Assembly: GCF_038023995.1 (NCBI RefSeq)
Contig: NZ_CP150660.1
Coordinates: 2,416,501 to 2,480,500 of the forward strand
Source of the DNA: Polaribacter atrinae
Lineage (GTDB): Bacteria > Bacteroidota > Bacteroidia > Flavobacteriales > Flavobacteriaceae
Length of the DNA stretch: 64,000 nt
Reading direction: 5' to 3'
Shown here: positions 1 through 8,363 of the stretch, in pieces
How positions within the stretch are numbered: position 1 is the stretch's first letter
Layout of the letters: every line of letters begins with the position of its first letter
Program-made: the position numbers and the translations under genes
The notes under the pieces: model-generated
Seen by the model: only the letters and a program-made list of their open reading frames with translations
Databases searched by the model: none
Told to the model about the DNA's origin: nothing

Positions 1-16
1 AGAAATAAAATATCGG

Positions 17-1207
17 TTAGTCTTTTTTCAATTGTATCCAAGTAAGACGATGCCATAATTTTTCTAAAGGCCCTTGTCCGTATTTGTTTATCCACCATTT
101 AAAAAAGTAAAACTGAATAATCCACAATACAATACCGATTCCTAAACTTACCGTATGTCTTACATTTGGCCCTAAACCTAAGCCGTAACCAAAAAATACA
201 AAGCTTCCTAATATAGATTGTAGCACATAGGCTGTTAAGCTCATACGACCAACATAACGCAAACCACCTACTAGTTTTCTAAACCCACCATATTGATAAA
301 GCAACATAAAACCAGAGACTAATACAAATGTAAAGCTCAAGTTTTGATACATGGTAATGGCTTTTCCTAAAGAACCCACCACCACTTTTGTTTCTACCAA
401 AGCAGCAAAATTTTCACCCAAGAAATAAAGCGGTATAAAAGCAATAGCAGCCACCACAAGCATTCTTTTCCAGAAACGAATAGAAGCATTACTAATAACA
501 AATAGATCTTTAATACCTAGCCAATAGCCTAATACAAATAGTCCTGCAGTTTGTACGGTTCTACCTACTTGTAAAGACCAATAGAAAGTTACTTTATGTC
601 CGTAAAGCGTGTTTGATTTTACTAAATCAAAAAAAGAATCACTCAATTGCCCTTCTTTAAGCATACGCCACAAATTACCTGTAGGCAAAACGGGTAAAAC
701 ATAATCTGGGTCTATTAATGATTGTACATAATGCCACAACTCAATTGGCTGTAATAAAAGTAAAAAAGCCGCTAATAAAACAAAATTAGAAGACCAACCA
801 CGTACAAGAATAAGCACTACTCCTACCATGGCATAAAGTGACAGTATTTCTCCAGGGAAAAAGGCTCCGTTTACAATAGCAAATCCAACTAAGAGAATAA
901 GTCGCCAAAAAAAACGACCTCCAAAATCTACACCAGCTTTAGCTTGCTTGCGATACATCATACTAAACGTAAGTCCGAAAAGCAATGCAAAAATGGCATA
1001 CCCTTTACCTCCAAAGAGAAAAAACAACGTATCCCAAATATAACCATCTAACGTAGTTAACCATACTGGTTGTAAAGAAGCATCTGGAAATACATAAAAA
1101 TTGAAATGCTCTATACTATGTAAAAGCATAATGGCTAAAATAGCGAAACCACGAAGCGCATCAACAGCATCTAATCTTTGCTTAGTGTTAGGTACGGAAG
1201 CTTTCAT
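17..1207 (-). CDS. DUF418 family multipass membrane protein
   Basis: The 396-residue product begins with a short soluble stretch, then 'DALRGFAILAIMLLHSIEH', the typical opening of DUF418/YeiB-type proteins (related to acyltransferase-3-like membrane proteins). About ten hydrophobic segments follow, including 'FFLFGGKGYAIFALLFGLTF' near residues 62-82. The C-terminal third (about 230-385) matches the usual DUF418 domain position, with a conserved 'RMSLTAYVLQSILGSF' segment. The family's function is not established; some relatives are thought to be transporters or acyl transferases. The gene reads leftward and ends 17 bases from the window edge. Family assignment is firm, biochemical role open. 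Confidence 0.85.
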   Translation of the reverse strand: MKASVPNTKQRLDAVDALRGFAILAIMLLHSIEHFNFYVFPDASLQPVWLTTLDGYIWDTLFFLFGGKGYAIFALLFGLTFSMMYRKQAKAGVDFGGRFFWRLILLVGFAIVNGAFFPGEILSLYAMVGVVLILVRGWSSNFVLLAAFLLLLQPIELWHYVQSLIDPDYVLPVLPTGNLWRMLKEGQLSDSFFDLVKSNTLYGHKVTFYWSLQVGRTVQTAGLFVLGYWLGIKDLFVISNASIRFWKRMLVVAAIAFIPLYFLGENFAALVETKVVVGSLGKAITMYQNLSFTFVLVSGFMLLYQYGGFRKLVGGLRYVGRMSLTAYVLQSILGSFVFFGYGLGLGPNVRHTVSLGIGIVLWIIQFYFFKWWINKYGQGPLEKLWHRLTWIQLKKD

Positions 1208-1337
1208 ATGTAAGTTTTTGTGTAAAAATAAGGAATGATTTTAGCTTAAAAAAGCATAATCTATTGAATATAATATTCCACTTAACAATTCATTATAAGA
1301 GAAAAGAGCACCTATCACCCCAAAAAAAAGAGGAGAA

Positions 1338-1460
1338 TTATTTTTTACTAAAACGTCTAGATACTTTGTATAAAAAATAGACCAATGCTGCTAAAAAAAC
1401 TATTTGAATTACTTGCCAAATAAGAATACCTGCACTAAAATCATTTATTATTTCTTCCAT
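1338..1460 (-). CDS. Small single-span membrane protein (40 aa)
   Basis: A 40-codon frame starts at ATG (complement of 1458-1460) and reads MEEIINDFSAGILIWQVIQI then a hydrophobic span ending in the basic tail 'YKVSRRFSKK'. It has an acidic N-terminus, one membrane helix at about residues 11-31 and a positive C-terminus, so an N-out/C-in topology is likely. It begins 26 bases after the stop of the upstream D-Ala-D-Ala peptidase gene and on the same strand, so it may be co-transcribed. I recognise no family. The coherent amphipathic design and the operon-like spacing argue for a real small gene, but support is moderate. Confidence 0.55.
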   Translation of the reverse strand: MEEIINDFSAGILIWQVIQIVFLAALVYFLYKVSRRFSKK

Positions 1461-1486
1461 AGTTTATGCTATTTTAATCAATATTT

Positions 1487-2752
1487 TTAATAATTATCTC
1501 TTAGTTCCTCAAATATCATTTGCATTCTCTTTTTTACTTCGCCGTTAGAATGCATGTAATGATTATTCATATAACTAAAAATCAATATTTTACCCGAGTT
1601 TGTAATTAAGTATCCGCTTAAATTATAATTATTTCCTAAAGTACCAGATTTTGCATGAATATACGGTTTTGGATTTCCAGAAAACCAATTTTTTAAAGTG
1701 CCTGATTTCCCTCCTACAGGAAAAAACTGAAACAATCTTTTTTCTGGCATATTTTGATACATTTTGGTTAAAACTTCTACAAAAGAAATAGGGGTAAATA
1801 AATTATACCTACTTAAACCAGAACCATCTACCCAGCGTGGTTTTTGTTTTAAATCTTGTAATTGATGTTCTAAAATAAAGTTTCTTGCTTTTGCAGAACT
1901 CAATGTATCTGAAAGTGTTGAGGATGCTAAAACTAAAATCTGTTCTGCTAAAAAATTATCGCTTACTTCCATCATTCTTTTAAATAATGAATCTTTAGGA
2001 ATGCTATAGGCAATTGTAGCTGGTTTTAAAGGCGATTTATCTATCAAACCTACTTTGTTAGGTAGAATATCATTCCAGAGACTTAAAAGTAAAGAATCAT
2101 TTATAATCATCGGAATTTCGGTGTCTCTTTTTCTATTTTTTCCGAAGTAAAAAGAATTAGAAAGCTCTTTTCTCCCATAACTTCTATCTGTGATTTTTAA
2201 TTTATCAGCAAAATAAGTTGGGGTTAGTTTTATAGAATATTCATTTTGTATTGCAACGACATTTCCATACATTGGAAAAGCACTAACTTCTGGACTAAAA
2301 TAACTATCGAAGTCTTCCCAAGCCCAACCTGGTCCGTATTTTTTATCAGAAATATTATTAGCAAGTAAATGTACTTTTTTATATTTTTTTGCCAATTTTA
2401 AAGCGGTACTGTCTTTAAAAAATGGATGTAAAAAAGTAGGATCTCCTGTGGCTTGTATGGTAAGTGTATCTTTATTTACAGCGTATTTAAAAGCCGGAAT
2501 TGAATCTGGCAACATTTCTAAACCTGTAAAAAGTGTAAAAATTTTGGTATTACTAGCAGGAGTAAAATACTTATCTGCATTATAATTATAAAGTATTTTA
2601 TCTGCTGTTACATCATAAATATAAATTCCTGTAAATTGATTATCAAAAAAAGAAGTTGTTATTTTTTGATCGATACTTTTAGCTAATTTAACAGTTTTAC
2701 AGCTTGTAAAATACACGGTTACAAACAAAGTTACAAGGACTCTTTTAAGCAT
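1487..2752 (-). CDS. dacB: D-alanyl-D-alanine carboxypeptidase/endopeptidase, PBP4 type (S13)
   Basis: A penicillin-binding-protein peptidase of family S13 that trims or cleaves peptidoglycan cross-links in the periplasm. The three active-site motifs are visible: SxxK as 'ASNTKIF' (near residue 66), SxN as 'VSDNFLAEQ' (near 265), and KTG as 'HAKSGTLGN' (near 367). The N-terminus is a lipoprotein signal ending in 'VYFTSC', so the enzyme is probably lipid-anchored. Length of 421 aa fits the family minimum; Flavobacteria often have this shorter form. The small membrane-protein gene follows it. The gene reads away from the Tat gene on the other strand, leaving a short shared promoter region. Confidence 0.9.
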   Translation of the reverse strand: MLKRVLVTLFVTVYFTSCKTVKLAKSIDQKITTSFFDNQFTGIYIYDVTADKILYNYNADKYFTPASNTKIFTLFTGLEMLPDSIPAFKYAVNKDTLTIQATGDPTFLHPFFKDSTALKLAKKYKKVHLLANNISDKKYGPGWAWEDFDSYFSPEVSAFPMYGNVVAIQNEYSIKLTPTYFADKLKITDRSYGRKELSNSFYFGKNRKRDTEIPMIINDSLLLSLWNDILPNKVGLIDKSPLKPATIAYSIPKDSLFKRMMEVSDNFLAEQILVLASSTLSDTLSSAKARNFILEHQLQDLKQKPRWVDGSGLSRYNLFTPISFVEVLTKMYQNMPEKRLFQFFPVGGKSGTLKNWFSGNPKPYIHAKSGTLGNNYNLSGYLITNSGKILIFSYMNNHYMHSNGEVKKRMQMIFEELRDNY

Positions 2753-2843
2753 TTAAATTGTTTTTGATATATTTTTTTTCTAAACTACAAATATTTTGGT
2801 TTGTGAAGTTTATATATTGAATAAATATTTACCTTTGTAGTAT

Positions 2844-3170
2844 ATGAATACAATTCTTTTATTTATTAGTGGTCCAGAAATAATGGTTGTCATGTTAATT
2901 GTGGTAATGCTTTTTGGTGCAGATAAGATTCCTGAAATTGCTAGAGGATTAGGAAAAGGAATGCGTCAAGTAAAAGATGCAACCAACGATATTAAGAGAG
3001 AGATTAACGAAAGTTCTAAATTACCAAAAGCAGAAACTGATTCTGCAAAAGAAGTTACTCAAGGTGTTGGTGAAGATTTTAAAAAAATTCAAAACGACCT
3101 TAATAAAGGAATCAATTCTGTAAAGCAAGATATTGAAGATTTAACTGGTCCTATAAAGCGTAATTTTTAA
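2844..3170 (+). CDS. Sec-independent protein translocase component, TatA/TatB-like
   Basis: The 108-residue product has the TatA/B/E layout: a very short N-terminus, one membrane helix ('GPEIMVVMLIVVMLFGADKI'), the FG hinge, an amphipathic helix ('PEIARGLGKGMRQVKDATND') and a charged tail. It would form part of the twin-arginine export channel in the inner membrane. A TACCTTTG sequence at 2830-2837, resembling the Bacteroidetes -7 box, lies only 6 bases before the ATG; if used, the transcript would be nearly leaderless. A second, shorter TatA-like gene lies at 53081-53269. Whether this one acts as TatA or TatB cannot be decided by eye; the longer tail leans to TatB. Confidence 0.85.
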   Translation: MNTILLFISGPEIMVVMLIVVMLFGADKIPEIARGLGKGMRQVKDATNDIKREINESSKLPKAETDSAKEVTQGVGEDFKKIQNDLNKGINSVKQDIEDLTGPIKRNF

Positions 3171-3284
3171 TTTCTACTTTATTCTAAATTTATTCTTAGA
3201 ATAATGTAGTACCCTTTTTTTTAAAAAAAAATCACCTTTACTTCGCAGTAAGAAAAATCATATTTATACCCGTTAAAACAGAAA

Positions 3285-3926
3285 CTATTTTACTCTAGTT
3301 ATTGTTAAACCATCTCTAATAGGTAAAAGTACAGTTTCTACTCTATCGTCTGTATTAAGCAATTTATTGTACTCTAAAAGCACTTTAGTGTCTTTGTCTT
3401 TAGGATCTAATTTTTCAACTACTTTTCCACTCCAAAGTACATTATCAGACAAAATAATTCCGCCAGAATTCATTTTATCAATAATTAAATGAAAATAATT
3501 GATGTAATTAGATTTGTCAGCATCAATAAAAACCAAATCAAATTTCTCATCAATGGTAGGAATAATCTCTATTGCATTACCAACAAATTGTGCTATTTGA
3601 TTTCTAAAGCCAGATTTCTCAAAGTATTTATTTTGTAGTGTTTCTAATTCTTCATTTTTATCTAACGTAAAAATTTTTCCTTCGGATGCCAAACCTTCTG
3701 TTAAACACAAAGCAGAATAACCAGTATAAGTACCAATTTCTAAGATGTTTTTTGGCTGAATTAATTTTGAAATCATAGACAATACTCTCCCTTGAAAAGC
3801 ACCGCTTAACATTCTAGGATTCAAAACCTTTTGCCAAGTTTCTCTGCTTAATTCTTGTAAAATTGTAGGTTCTTGTTGTGAGTGATCTACAACGTAAGTA
3901 TCAATATTTTCTGGTAAAAAATGCAT
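3285..3926 (-). CDS. SAM-dependent O-methyltransferase (COMT-like, family 3)
   Basis: The 213-residue product has the class I methyltransferase fold with the glycine-rich SAM loop 'ILEIGTYTGYSALCL' (about residues 61-75) and the acidic/metal-binding stretch 'FDLVFIDADKSNYINYF' (about 129-146) followed by 'GGIILSDNVLWSGKV'. These match the caffeoyl-CoA O-methyltransferase-like family, which is divalent-metal dependent and transfers methyl groups to catechol-type hydroxyls. The natural substrate is unknown. The start at 3926 is supported because an inverted repeat begins only 8 bases upstream. It stands alone on this strand. Confidence 0.88.
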   Translation of the reverse strand: MHFLPENIDTYVVDHSQQEPTILQELSRETWQKVLNPRMLSGAFQGRVLSMISKLIQPKNILEIGTYTGYSALCLTEGLASEGKIFTLDKNEELETLQNKYFEKSGFRNQIAQFVGNAIEIIPTIDEKFDLVFIDADKSNYINYFHLIIDKMNSGGIILSDNVLWSGKVVEKLDPKDKDTKVLLEYNKLLNTDDRVETVLLPIRDGLTITRVK

Positions 3927-3933
3927 CTTATAA

Positions 3934-3998
3934 CTGGTCGAGCGCAGTCGAGACCTTATTAAGTTTCTTTAAAAATCCTCTCGACTGCACTCGAAAGG
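3934..3998. repeat. Imperfect inverted repeat (dispersed-repeat type)
   Basis: The arm at 3936-3955 (GGTCGAGCGCAGTCGAGACC) and the arm at 3977-3998 (CTCTCGACTGCACTCGAAAG core) are near-complementary around a 21-base AT-rich spacer. The GC-rich arms stand out against the local base composition. Sequences containing TCGACTGC-CTCGA are common intergenic repeats in flavobacterial genomes from general experience. It sits directly upstream of the O-methyltransferase start, so it would fold in that gene's leader or act as a transcription-blocking hairpin. Confidence 0.6.
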
Positions 3999-4103
3999 TA
4001 AAAAACAAAAGTACAAAAAAACGGAATCTATATTTCTATAAATCCCGTTTCAATCTAACAAAAAATCAAAAAATGTAGTTTTTTAAAAACTACCAAAATA
4101 TTT

Positions 4104-4367
4104 TTATTCTTTAATTTTATTCAACTCTATTTTTAGAGCTTCCTTTTCTTCTTTACTAAGGCAACGGTTTGTTGTTTTGCAACTTTTTGCATGCCCTTTG
4201 TATACCTTTGTAAGTGTATTATTTTGCTTTGTGTATAATGAGCAAATTTTACATCTTAAAAAATGAATACTTAATTTCACTTTTTCCCCTAGAGTAGCAG
4301 CACCATATTGGCTTTTATCACAAATGGTTGTAGCTTCATCGCAGGTAATTTTTAAATTTTTAAACAT
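4104..4367 (-). CDS. Small cysteine-rich protein, likely anti-sigma or sigma-partner
   Basis: The 87-residue product contains 'HFLRCKICSLY' (HxxxCxxC-like) near residues 34-44 plus other cysteines ('CDEATTICDKS' near the start and 'CKTTNRCL' near 63). Its stop-to-start spacing to the upstream ECF sigma gene is 3 bases, so the two are surely co-transcribed. The HxxxCxxC pattern is that of zinc-binding anti-sigma (ZAS/zf-HC2) domains, and short proteins of this kind commonly follow ECF sigma genes in Flavobacteriaceae. There is no membrane segment, so any regulation would be cytoplasmic. The partner role is inferred from motif and position. Confidence 0.7.
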   Translation of the reverse strand: MFKNLKITCDEATTICDKSQYGAATLGEKVKLSIHFLRCKICSLYTKQNNTLTKVYKGHAKSCKTTNRCLSKEEKEALKIELNKIKE

Positions 4368-4370
4368 GTC

Positions 4371-4937
4371 TTAATTATTAAACCAATTATCTTCCATACA
4401 TTTTCTGAGCTGTGTTCTTGCCCTATGAATGATAACCCATAAATTTGACGCTGTAATATCTAATTCCTTACAAATTTCTTCAGTTTCAAACTCTTGTATG
4501 GTTTTCATTCTAAAAACCATTGCATATTTTTCAGGCAAAGCATCTATACAAGATTCTAACTGACTTTTTAATTCTTCATTTTCAATGGTTTTTTCAGATT
4601 GATTATCCCAGCTTTTTGGCACTCTCTCTTCCAACCAATTACCTTCATTTTCGCCATCATCATAAAAATTCATTCTAACTTCGGCTTGTCCTTTTTTAGA
4701 ATTTATTTTTCTGTAATAATCTATTATTTTTCTTTTTAATATAGAAATCAACCAAGTTCTTTCTGTAGATTTTCCTTGAAAATTTTTAGCAGATTTTAAT
4801 CCGGCAAAAAAAGTATCTTGAACTAAATCTTTAGCTAAATCACTATTATTTACACGTACAACAGCATAATTATACATATAATCTGCATAATTATCTATCC
4901 ATTTGTCTGTGTTTAATACAACTTGCTCTTGTGTCAT
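4371..4937 (-). CDS. RNA polymerase sigma factor, ECF subfamily
   Basis: The 188-residue product has sigma region 2 with 'DLAKDLVQDTFFAGLKSAKN' (core-binding and -10 recognition) followed by 'TWLISILKRKIIDYYRK', and sigma region 4 with 'ALPEKYAMVFRMK' and the helix-turn-helix 'TEEICKELDITASNLWVIIH'. Both regions are complete and the length is typical. It heads a two-gene unit with the cysteine-rich small protein. A TATATTTG box on the same strand at 4954-4961, 16 bases before the start, is a likely -7 promoter element. The target regulon cannot be read from this window. Confidence 0.92.
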   Translation of the reverse strand: MTQEQVVLNTDKWIDNYADYMYNYAVVRVNNSDLAKDLVQDTFFAGLKSAKNFQGKSTERTWLISILKRKIIDYYRKINSKKGQAEVRMNFYDDGENEGNWLEERVPKSWDNQSEKTIENEELKSQLESCIDALPEKYAMVFRMKTIQEFETEEICKELDITASNLWVIIHRARTQLRKCMEDNWFNN

Positions 4938-4953
4938 CTATATAAATAAAAAC

Positions 4954-4961
4954 CAAATATA
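4954..4961 (-). promoter_or_regulatory. Bacteroidetes -7 promoter box upstream of the ECF sigma gene
   Basis: The complement reads TATATTTG, matching the Bacteroidetes -7 consensus TAnnTTTG. It lies 16 bases upstream of the ATG, implying a leader of roughly ten bases. I see no convincing -33 TTTG at the usual spacing. Confidence 0.45.
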
Positions 4962-5195
4962 ATGTTATTTTTTAATCTTTGCTCTTTACAATTCTTACTT
5001 CTTTTTATATCTGTCAAATAATAAACGACATTTTTGTTCTTAGAAAATTAAATCTAAATTTATAATTAGCCAACAATAAACTTACATAAATAATCTATTC
5101 TTAAAATTTTATCTTCTTAAGATTAACGAAAGATTAACTAGTATAATATTTGATGCTTTTCCTTACATTTACATACTATTTAAAAAACAAAAAGT

Positions 5196-6014
5196 ATGTC
5201 AACAGCAAAAAAAGAATACAAAAAAGTTACAGTAAAATCTTTGGTAGATATGAAGAAGAATGGAGAGAAAATTTCCATGTTAACTGCCTATGATTTTACA
5301 ATGGCAAAAATTTTAGATGGAGCTGGTATCGATGTTCTTTTGGTTGGTGATTCTGCTTCTAATGTTATGGCGGGCCATGAAACTACATTGCCTATTACAC
5401 TAGATCAAATGATTTATCATGCAAGTTCTGTTGTTAGAGCTATAACTAGATGTTTGGTAGTTGTAGACTTACCTTTTGGTAGCTATCAATCGGATCCAAA
5501 AGAAGCGTTACGTTCTGCGATTCGAATTATGAAAGAAAGCGGTGGACATTCTATAAAACTAGAAGGTGGTAAAGAAATTAAAGAGTCAATTAAACGTATT
5601 TTAAATGCCGGAATTCCAGTAATGGGGCATTTAGGTTTAACGCCACAATCTATCTATAAATTTGGTACATATACTGTTAGAGCAAAAGAAGAAGAAGAAG
5701 CAGAACAATTAATGGAAGATGCTTTAATGTTAGAAAGATTAGGCTGTTTTGCCGTTGTTCTAGAAAAAGTACCTGCTAAATTAGCACAAGAAGTTGCAGA
5801 GGCAATCTCTATTCCGGTAATTGGTATTGGCGCCGGAAATGGTGTTGATGGTCAAGTTTTAGTTACCCACGATATGCTAGGAATGACTCATGAATTTCAT
5901 CCTCGTTTTTTACGTAGATATTTAGATATGCATACAGAAATGACAGGCGCTTTTCAATCTTATATTGGCGATGTAAAAAGTGGAGATTTTCCAAGCGATA
6001 AAGAACAATATTAA
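5196..6014 (+). CDS. panB: 3-methyl-2-oxobutanoate hydroxymethyltransferase
   Basis: Catalyses the first committed step of pantothenate synthesis: transfer of a hydroxymethyl group from 5,10-methylenetetrahydrofolate to 2-oxoisovalerate, giving ketopantoate. Recognisable landmarks are '[19 protein letters not shown]' near residue 27, '[19 protein letters not shown]' (metal-binding Asp), 'IKLEGGKE', '[14 protein letters not shown]' and '[18 protein letters not shown]'. The 272-residue length is normal. The start gives a basic leader ('[15 protein letters not shown]') usual in flavobacterial PanB. No other pan gene is nearby. It is followed by a repeat-rich gap. Confidence 0.97.
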   Translation: MSTAKKEYKKVTVKSLVDMKKNGEKISMLTAYDFTMAKILDGAGIDVLLVGDSASNVMAGHETTLPITLDQMIYHASSVVRAITRCLVVVDLPFGSYQSDPKEALRSAIRIMKESGGHSIKLEGGKEIKESIKRILNAGIPVMGHLGLTPQSIYKFGTYTVRAKEEEEAEQLMEDALMLERLGCFAVVLEKVPAKLAQEVAEAISIPVIGIGAGNGVDGQVLVTHDMLGMTHEFHPRFLRRYLDMHTEMTGAFQSYIGDVKSGDFPSDKEQY

Positions 6015-6023
6015 GTATCGATG

Positions 6024-6130
6024 ATTGGATAGTTAGATTATTGGATTGTTGGATTGTTGGATTTTACATAAACATTCTAAAAATTAGATGAATGAAATTT
6101 ACAATTTTCTAACAATCTAATTATCTAAAA
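6024..6130. repeat. Low-complexity repeat flanking the four-helix-bundle gene
   Basis: At 6024-6064 the sequence cycles through TTGGATTGTTGG and GTTAGATTATTGG units. At 6107-6130 the near-complement (TCTAACAATCTAATTATC) appears, and after the next gene CCAACAATCTAA occurs at 6499-6510. The repeats could fold back on each other. They bracket only the S23/IVP-like gene, suggesting that gene plus its flanks form a discrete inserted unit. Confidence 0.55.
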
Positions 6131-6140
6131 AATTATAAAA

Positions 6141-6494
6141 ATGCATCGGTATAAAGATTTAAAATTTTGGCAATTAAGTAGAGTATTTTGTAATGATATT
6201 TACATTATTACTAAGTCTTTTCCTATAGATGAAAAGTTTGGATTAATTTCTCAATTAAGAAGAGCCGTAGTATCTATTCCTTCTAATAATGCAGAAGGAG
6301 CAGCAAGAAGTTCTAATAAAGATTTTAAACGTTTTCTAAGAATTTCTTTAGGATCTTGTTATGAAATTGAAACACAACTTTTAATTTCTTTTGATTTAGG
6401 GTTTCTTGAAAAAGAAGAACTTGAAAAACTTAATAACACGCTTCAACAAATTATTAAAATGATGTCTAAGTTTAATTCTTCTCTAAAAATCTAA
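6141..6494 (+). CDS. Four-helix-bundle protein (S23 / rRNA intervening-sequence protein family)
   Basis: The 117-residue product opens 'MHRYKDLKFWQLSR' and contains 'LISQLRRAVVSIPSNNAEGA' then 'RFLRISLGSCYEIETQLLIS', the hallmark segments of the S23/IVP family of pentameric four-helix-bundle proteins. Homologues are encoded inside 23S rRNA intervening sequences or act as accessory variability determinants (Avd) in diversity-generating retroelements. Here no reverse transcriptase or rRNA gene is near. It sits alone between panB and a dehydrogenase gene in a bed of TTGGATTGTTGG-like repeats. Cellular role is unknown. Confidence 0.88.
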   Translation: MHRYKDLKFWQLSRVFCNDIYIITKSFPIDEKFGLISQLRRAVVSIPSNNAEGAARSSNKDFKRFLRISLGSCYEIETQLLISFDLGFLEKEELEKLNNTLQQIIKMMSKFNSSLKI

Positions 6495-6520
6495 AACTCC
6501 AACAATCTAAAATACTAAAA

Positions 6521-7459
6521 ATGAAAATTTTACACCTAGACTCAAATCACGCGCTCTTAATAAATCAATTAAATGATTTAGGATATCAAAACGATGAAGA
6601 TTACATTTCATCCAAAGAAGAAATTATAACTAAAATTCACAACTACGATGGTTTTATCATTAGAAGTAGGTTTTCTATTGATAAGGCATTTTTAGACAAA
6701 GCCACCAACTTAAAGTTTATTGGACGTGTTGGTGCAGGTTTAGAAAACATAGACTGTGCGCATGCAGAAAGCAAAGGAATTGCATTAATTGCTGCTCCAG
6801 AAGGAAATAGAAACGCTGTTGGAGAACATTCTTTAGGTATGTTATTATCACTTTTTAACAAGCTAAACAAAGCTGATAAAGAAGTTAGAAACGGAAAATG
6901 GTTGCGCGAAGAAAATCGCGGAATTGAGCTAGATGGTAGAACAGTTGGGTTAATTGGTTACGGAAATATGGGGAAATCTTTTGCAAAAAAACTACGTGGT
7001 TTTGATGTAGAAGTTTTGTGTTATGATATAAAACCAAATGTTGGCAATGCAAATTGCAAACAAGTTTCTTTAACAGAATTACAAGAAAAAGCAGACGTTT
7101 TAAGTTTACATACACCACAAACGCCACTTACTGAAAACATGATAAATTCTGATATTATCAATGGTTTTAAAAAGAATTTTTGGTTGATAAATACGGCTCG
7201 TGGAAAATCTGTGGTTACCAAAGATTTAGTTTCAGCTTTAAAAACTGGTAAAATTTCAGGTGCTGGTTTAGATGTTTTAGAGTACGAAAAAGCATCTTTC
7301 GAAAACCTTTTTTCTGATGATAAAATGCCAGAAGCTTTTCAATATTTAATCAATTCAGAAAATGTTTTATTGTCTCCTCATGTTGCCGGTTGGACTGTTG
7401 AAAGTAAAGAAAGGTTGGCACAAACCATAGTAGATAAAATTAAGGCAAAATTTTGTTAA
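6521..7459 (+). CDS. D-isomer-specific 2-hydroxyacid dehydrogenase (SerA-like)
   Basis: A 312-residue NAD-dependent dehydrogenase. The N-terminal catalytic half is followed by the nucleotide-binding domain with 'TVGLIGYGNMGKSFAKKL' (about residues 142-159), then 'ADVLSLHTPQTPLTENMIN', 'LINTARGKSVVTKDL' with the substrate-binding Arg, and 'LLSPHVAGWTVESKERLA' with the catalytic His. The length equals the catalytic core of phosphoglycerate dehydrogenase without an ACT domain. 3-phosphoglycerate or another 2-hydroxyacid could be the substrate. It starts a same-strand run of small genes with gaps of 2 to about 30 bases. Confidence 0.88.
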   Translation: MKILHLDSNHALLINQLNDLGYQNDEDYISSKEEIITKIHNYDGFIIRSRFSIDKAFLDKATNLKFIGRVGAGLENIDCAHAESKGIALIAAPEGNRNAVGEHSLGMLLSLFNKLNKADKEVRNGKWLREENRGIELDGRTVGLIGYGNMGKSFAKKLRGFDVEVLCYDIKPNVGNANCKQVSLTELQEKADVLSLHTPQTPLTENMINSDIINGFKKNFWLINTARGKSVVTKDLVSALKTGKISGAGLDVLEYEKASFENLFSDDKMPEAFQYLINSENVLLSPHVAGWTVESKERLAQTIVDKIKAKFC

Positions 7460-7483
7460 CTTGTATGCATCTAAATTGATGTT

Positions 7484-7942
7484 ATGCAACCAAAGATTAT
7501 TTCACCAGAAGATTATATAAATCAAGCCTTAGAAGAACGAAAAGAGTCCCTTAATAAATTACGTAAAACCATCTTAGAAAACCTTCCAAATGGTTTTGAA
7601 GAAGGGATACAATACGGAATGATTGCTTATTATGTTCCGCATTCATTGTATCCAAAAGGATATCATTGCACCCCAAAAGAACCTTTGCCTTTTATGAGTT
7701 TTGCTTCTCAGAAAAACTCCATTAATTTATACCATATGGGTATCTATGCGGTTCCAGAAATTTATAATTGGTTTGTAAACGAATATCCAAAGCATTGCAA
7801 ACGTAAATTGGATATGGGTAAAAGTTGCATACGTTTTAAAAAAATAGAAGAAATCCCTTTTGAATTAATTTCACAATTATGTCAAAAAATTACAGTTGAC
7901 AAATGGATTGAAATTTACGAAACGAATATAAAAAAGAACTAA
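7484..7942 (+). CDS. DUF1801 domain protein
   Basis: The 152-residue product carries the DUF1801/YdhG-like features 'LRKTILENLPNGFEEGIQYG', 'MIAYYVPHSLYPKGY', 'MSFASQKNSINLYHMGIY' and 'DMGKSCIRFKKIEEIPF'. The fold is related to YjbR/frataxin-like proteins; the function is not known. It starts 24 bases after the dehydrogenase stop and ends 2 bases before the VOC gene, so it belongs to the same transcription unit. Confidence 0.82.
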   Translation: MQPKIISPEDYINQALEERKESLNKLRKTILENLPNGFEEGIQYGMIAYYVPHSLYPKGYHCTPKEPLPFMSFASQKNSINLYHMGIYAVPEIYNWFVNEYPKHCKRKLDMGKSCIRFKKIEEIPFELISQLCQKITVDKWIEIYETNIKKN

Positions 7943-7944
7943 AA

Positions 7945-8331
7945 ATGAAAAATAGAGTTACAGGAATTGGTGGGATATTTTTTAAATCTACAGATGCAAA
8001 TGCAGCAAAAGAATGGTACAAAAATCACTTAGGTTTTGATACTGATGATTGGGGTTGTACTTTTTGGTGGAAAGATAAAAACGGAAATAAATGCTCTACA
8101 CAATGGAGTCCGTTTGCAGAAGATACCAAACATTTTGAACCTTCTAAAAAAGACTTTATGTTTAATTATAGAGTAGAAAATTTAGTAGAATTGATAGCAG
8201 AATTAAAAAAAGAAGGCGTTACTATTGTTGGTGAAATACAAGAATACGACTATGGTAAATTTGGTTGGATTTTAGACAACGAAGGAAACAAAATAGAGCT
8301 TTGGGAACCTATTGATGAGGCTTTTATTTAG
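7945..8331 (+). CDS. VOC (glyoxalase/bleomycin-resistance) family protein
   Basis: The 128-residue product has a single paired beta-alpha-beta-beta-beta unit: 'VTGIGGIFFKSTDANAAKEW' leads the first module and 'EYDYGKFGWILDNEGNKIEL' ends the second with the metal-ligand Glu of 'IELWEP'. Members bind a metal and act on small electrophiles or antibiotics; the ligand here is unknown. It begins 2 bases after the DUF1801 stop. Confidence 0.88.
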   Translation: MKNRVTGIGGIFFKSTDANAAKEWYKNHLGFDTDDWGCTFWWKDKNGNKCSTQWSPFAEDTKHFEPSKKDFMFNYRVENLVELIAELKKEGVTIVGEIQEYDYGKFGWILDNEGNKIELWEPIDEAFI

Positions 8332-8363
8332 AATTAGAAATCAAGAAATTAATCAGAAAAAAC

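Noticed and set aside
3878..4078. 66-residue plus-strand frame over the inverted repeat
   Set aside because: It overlaps the O-methyltransferase start and the repeat, and has no protein-like character.
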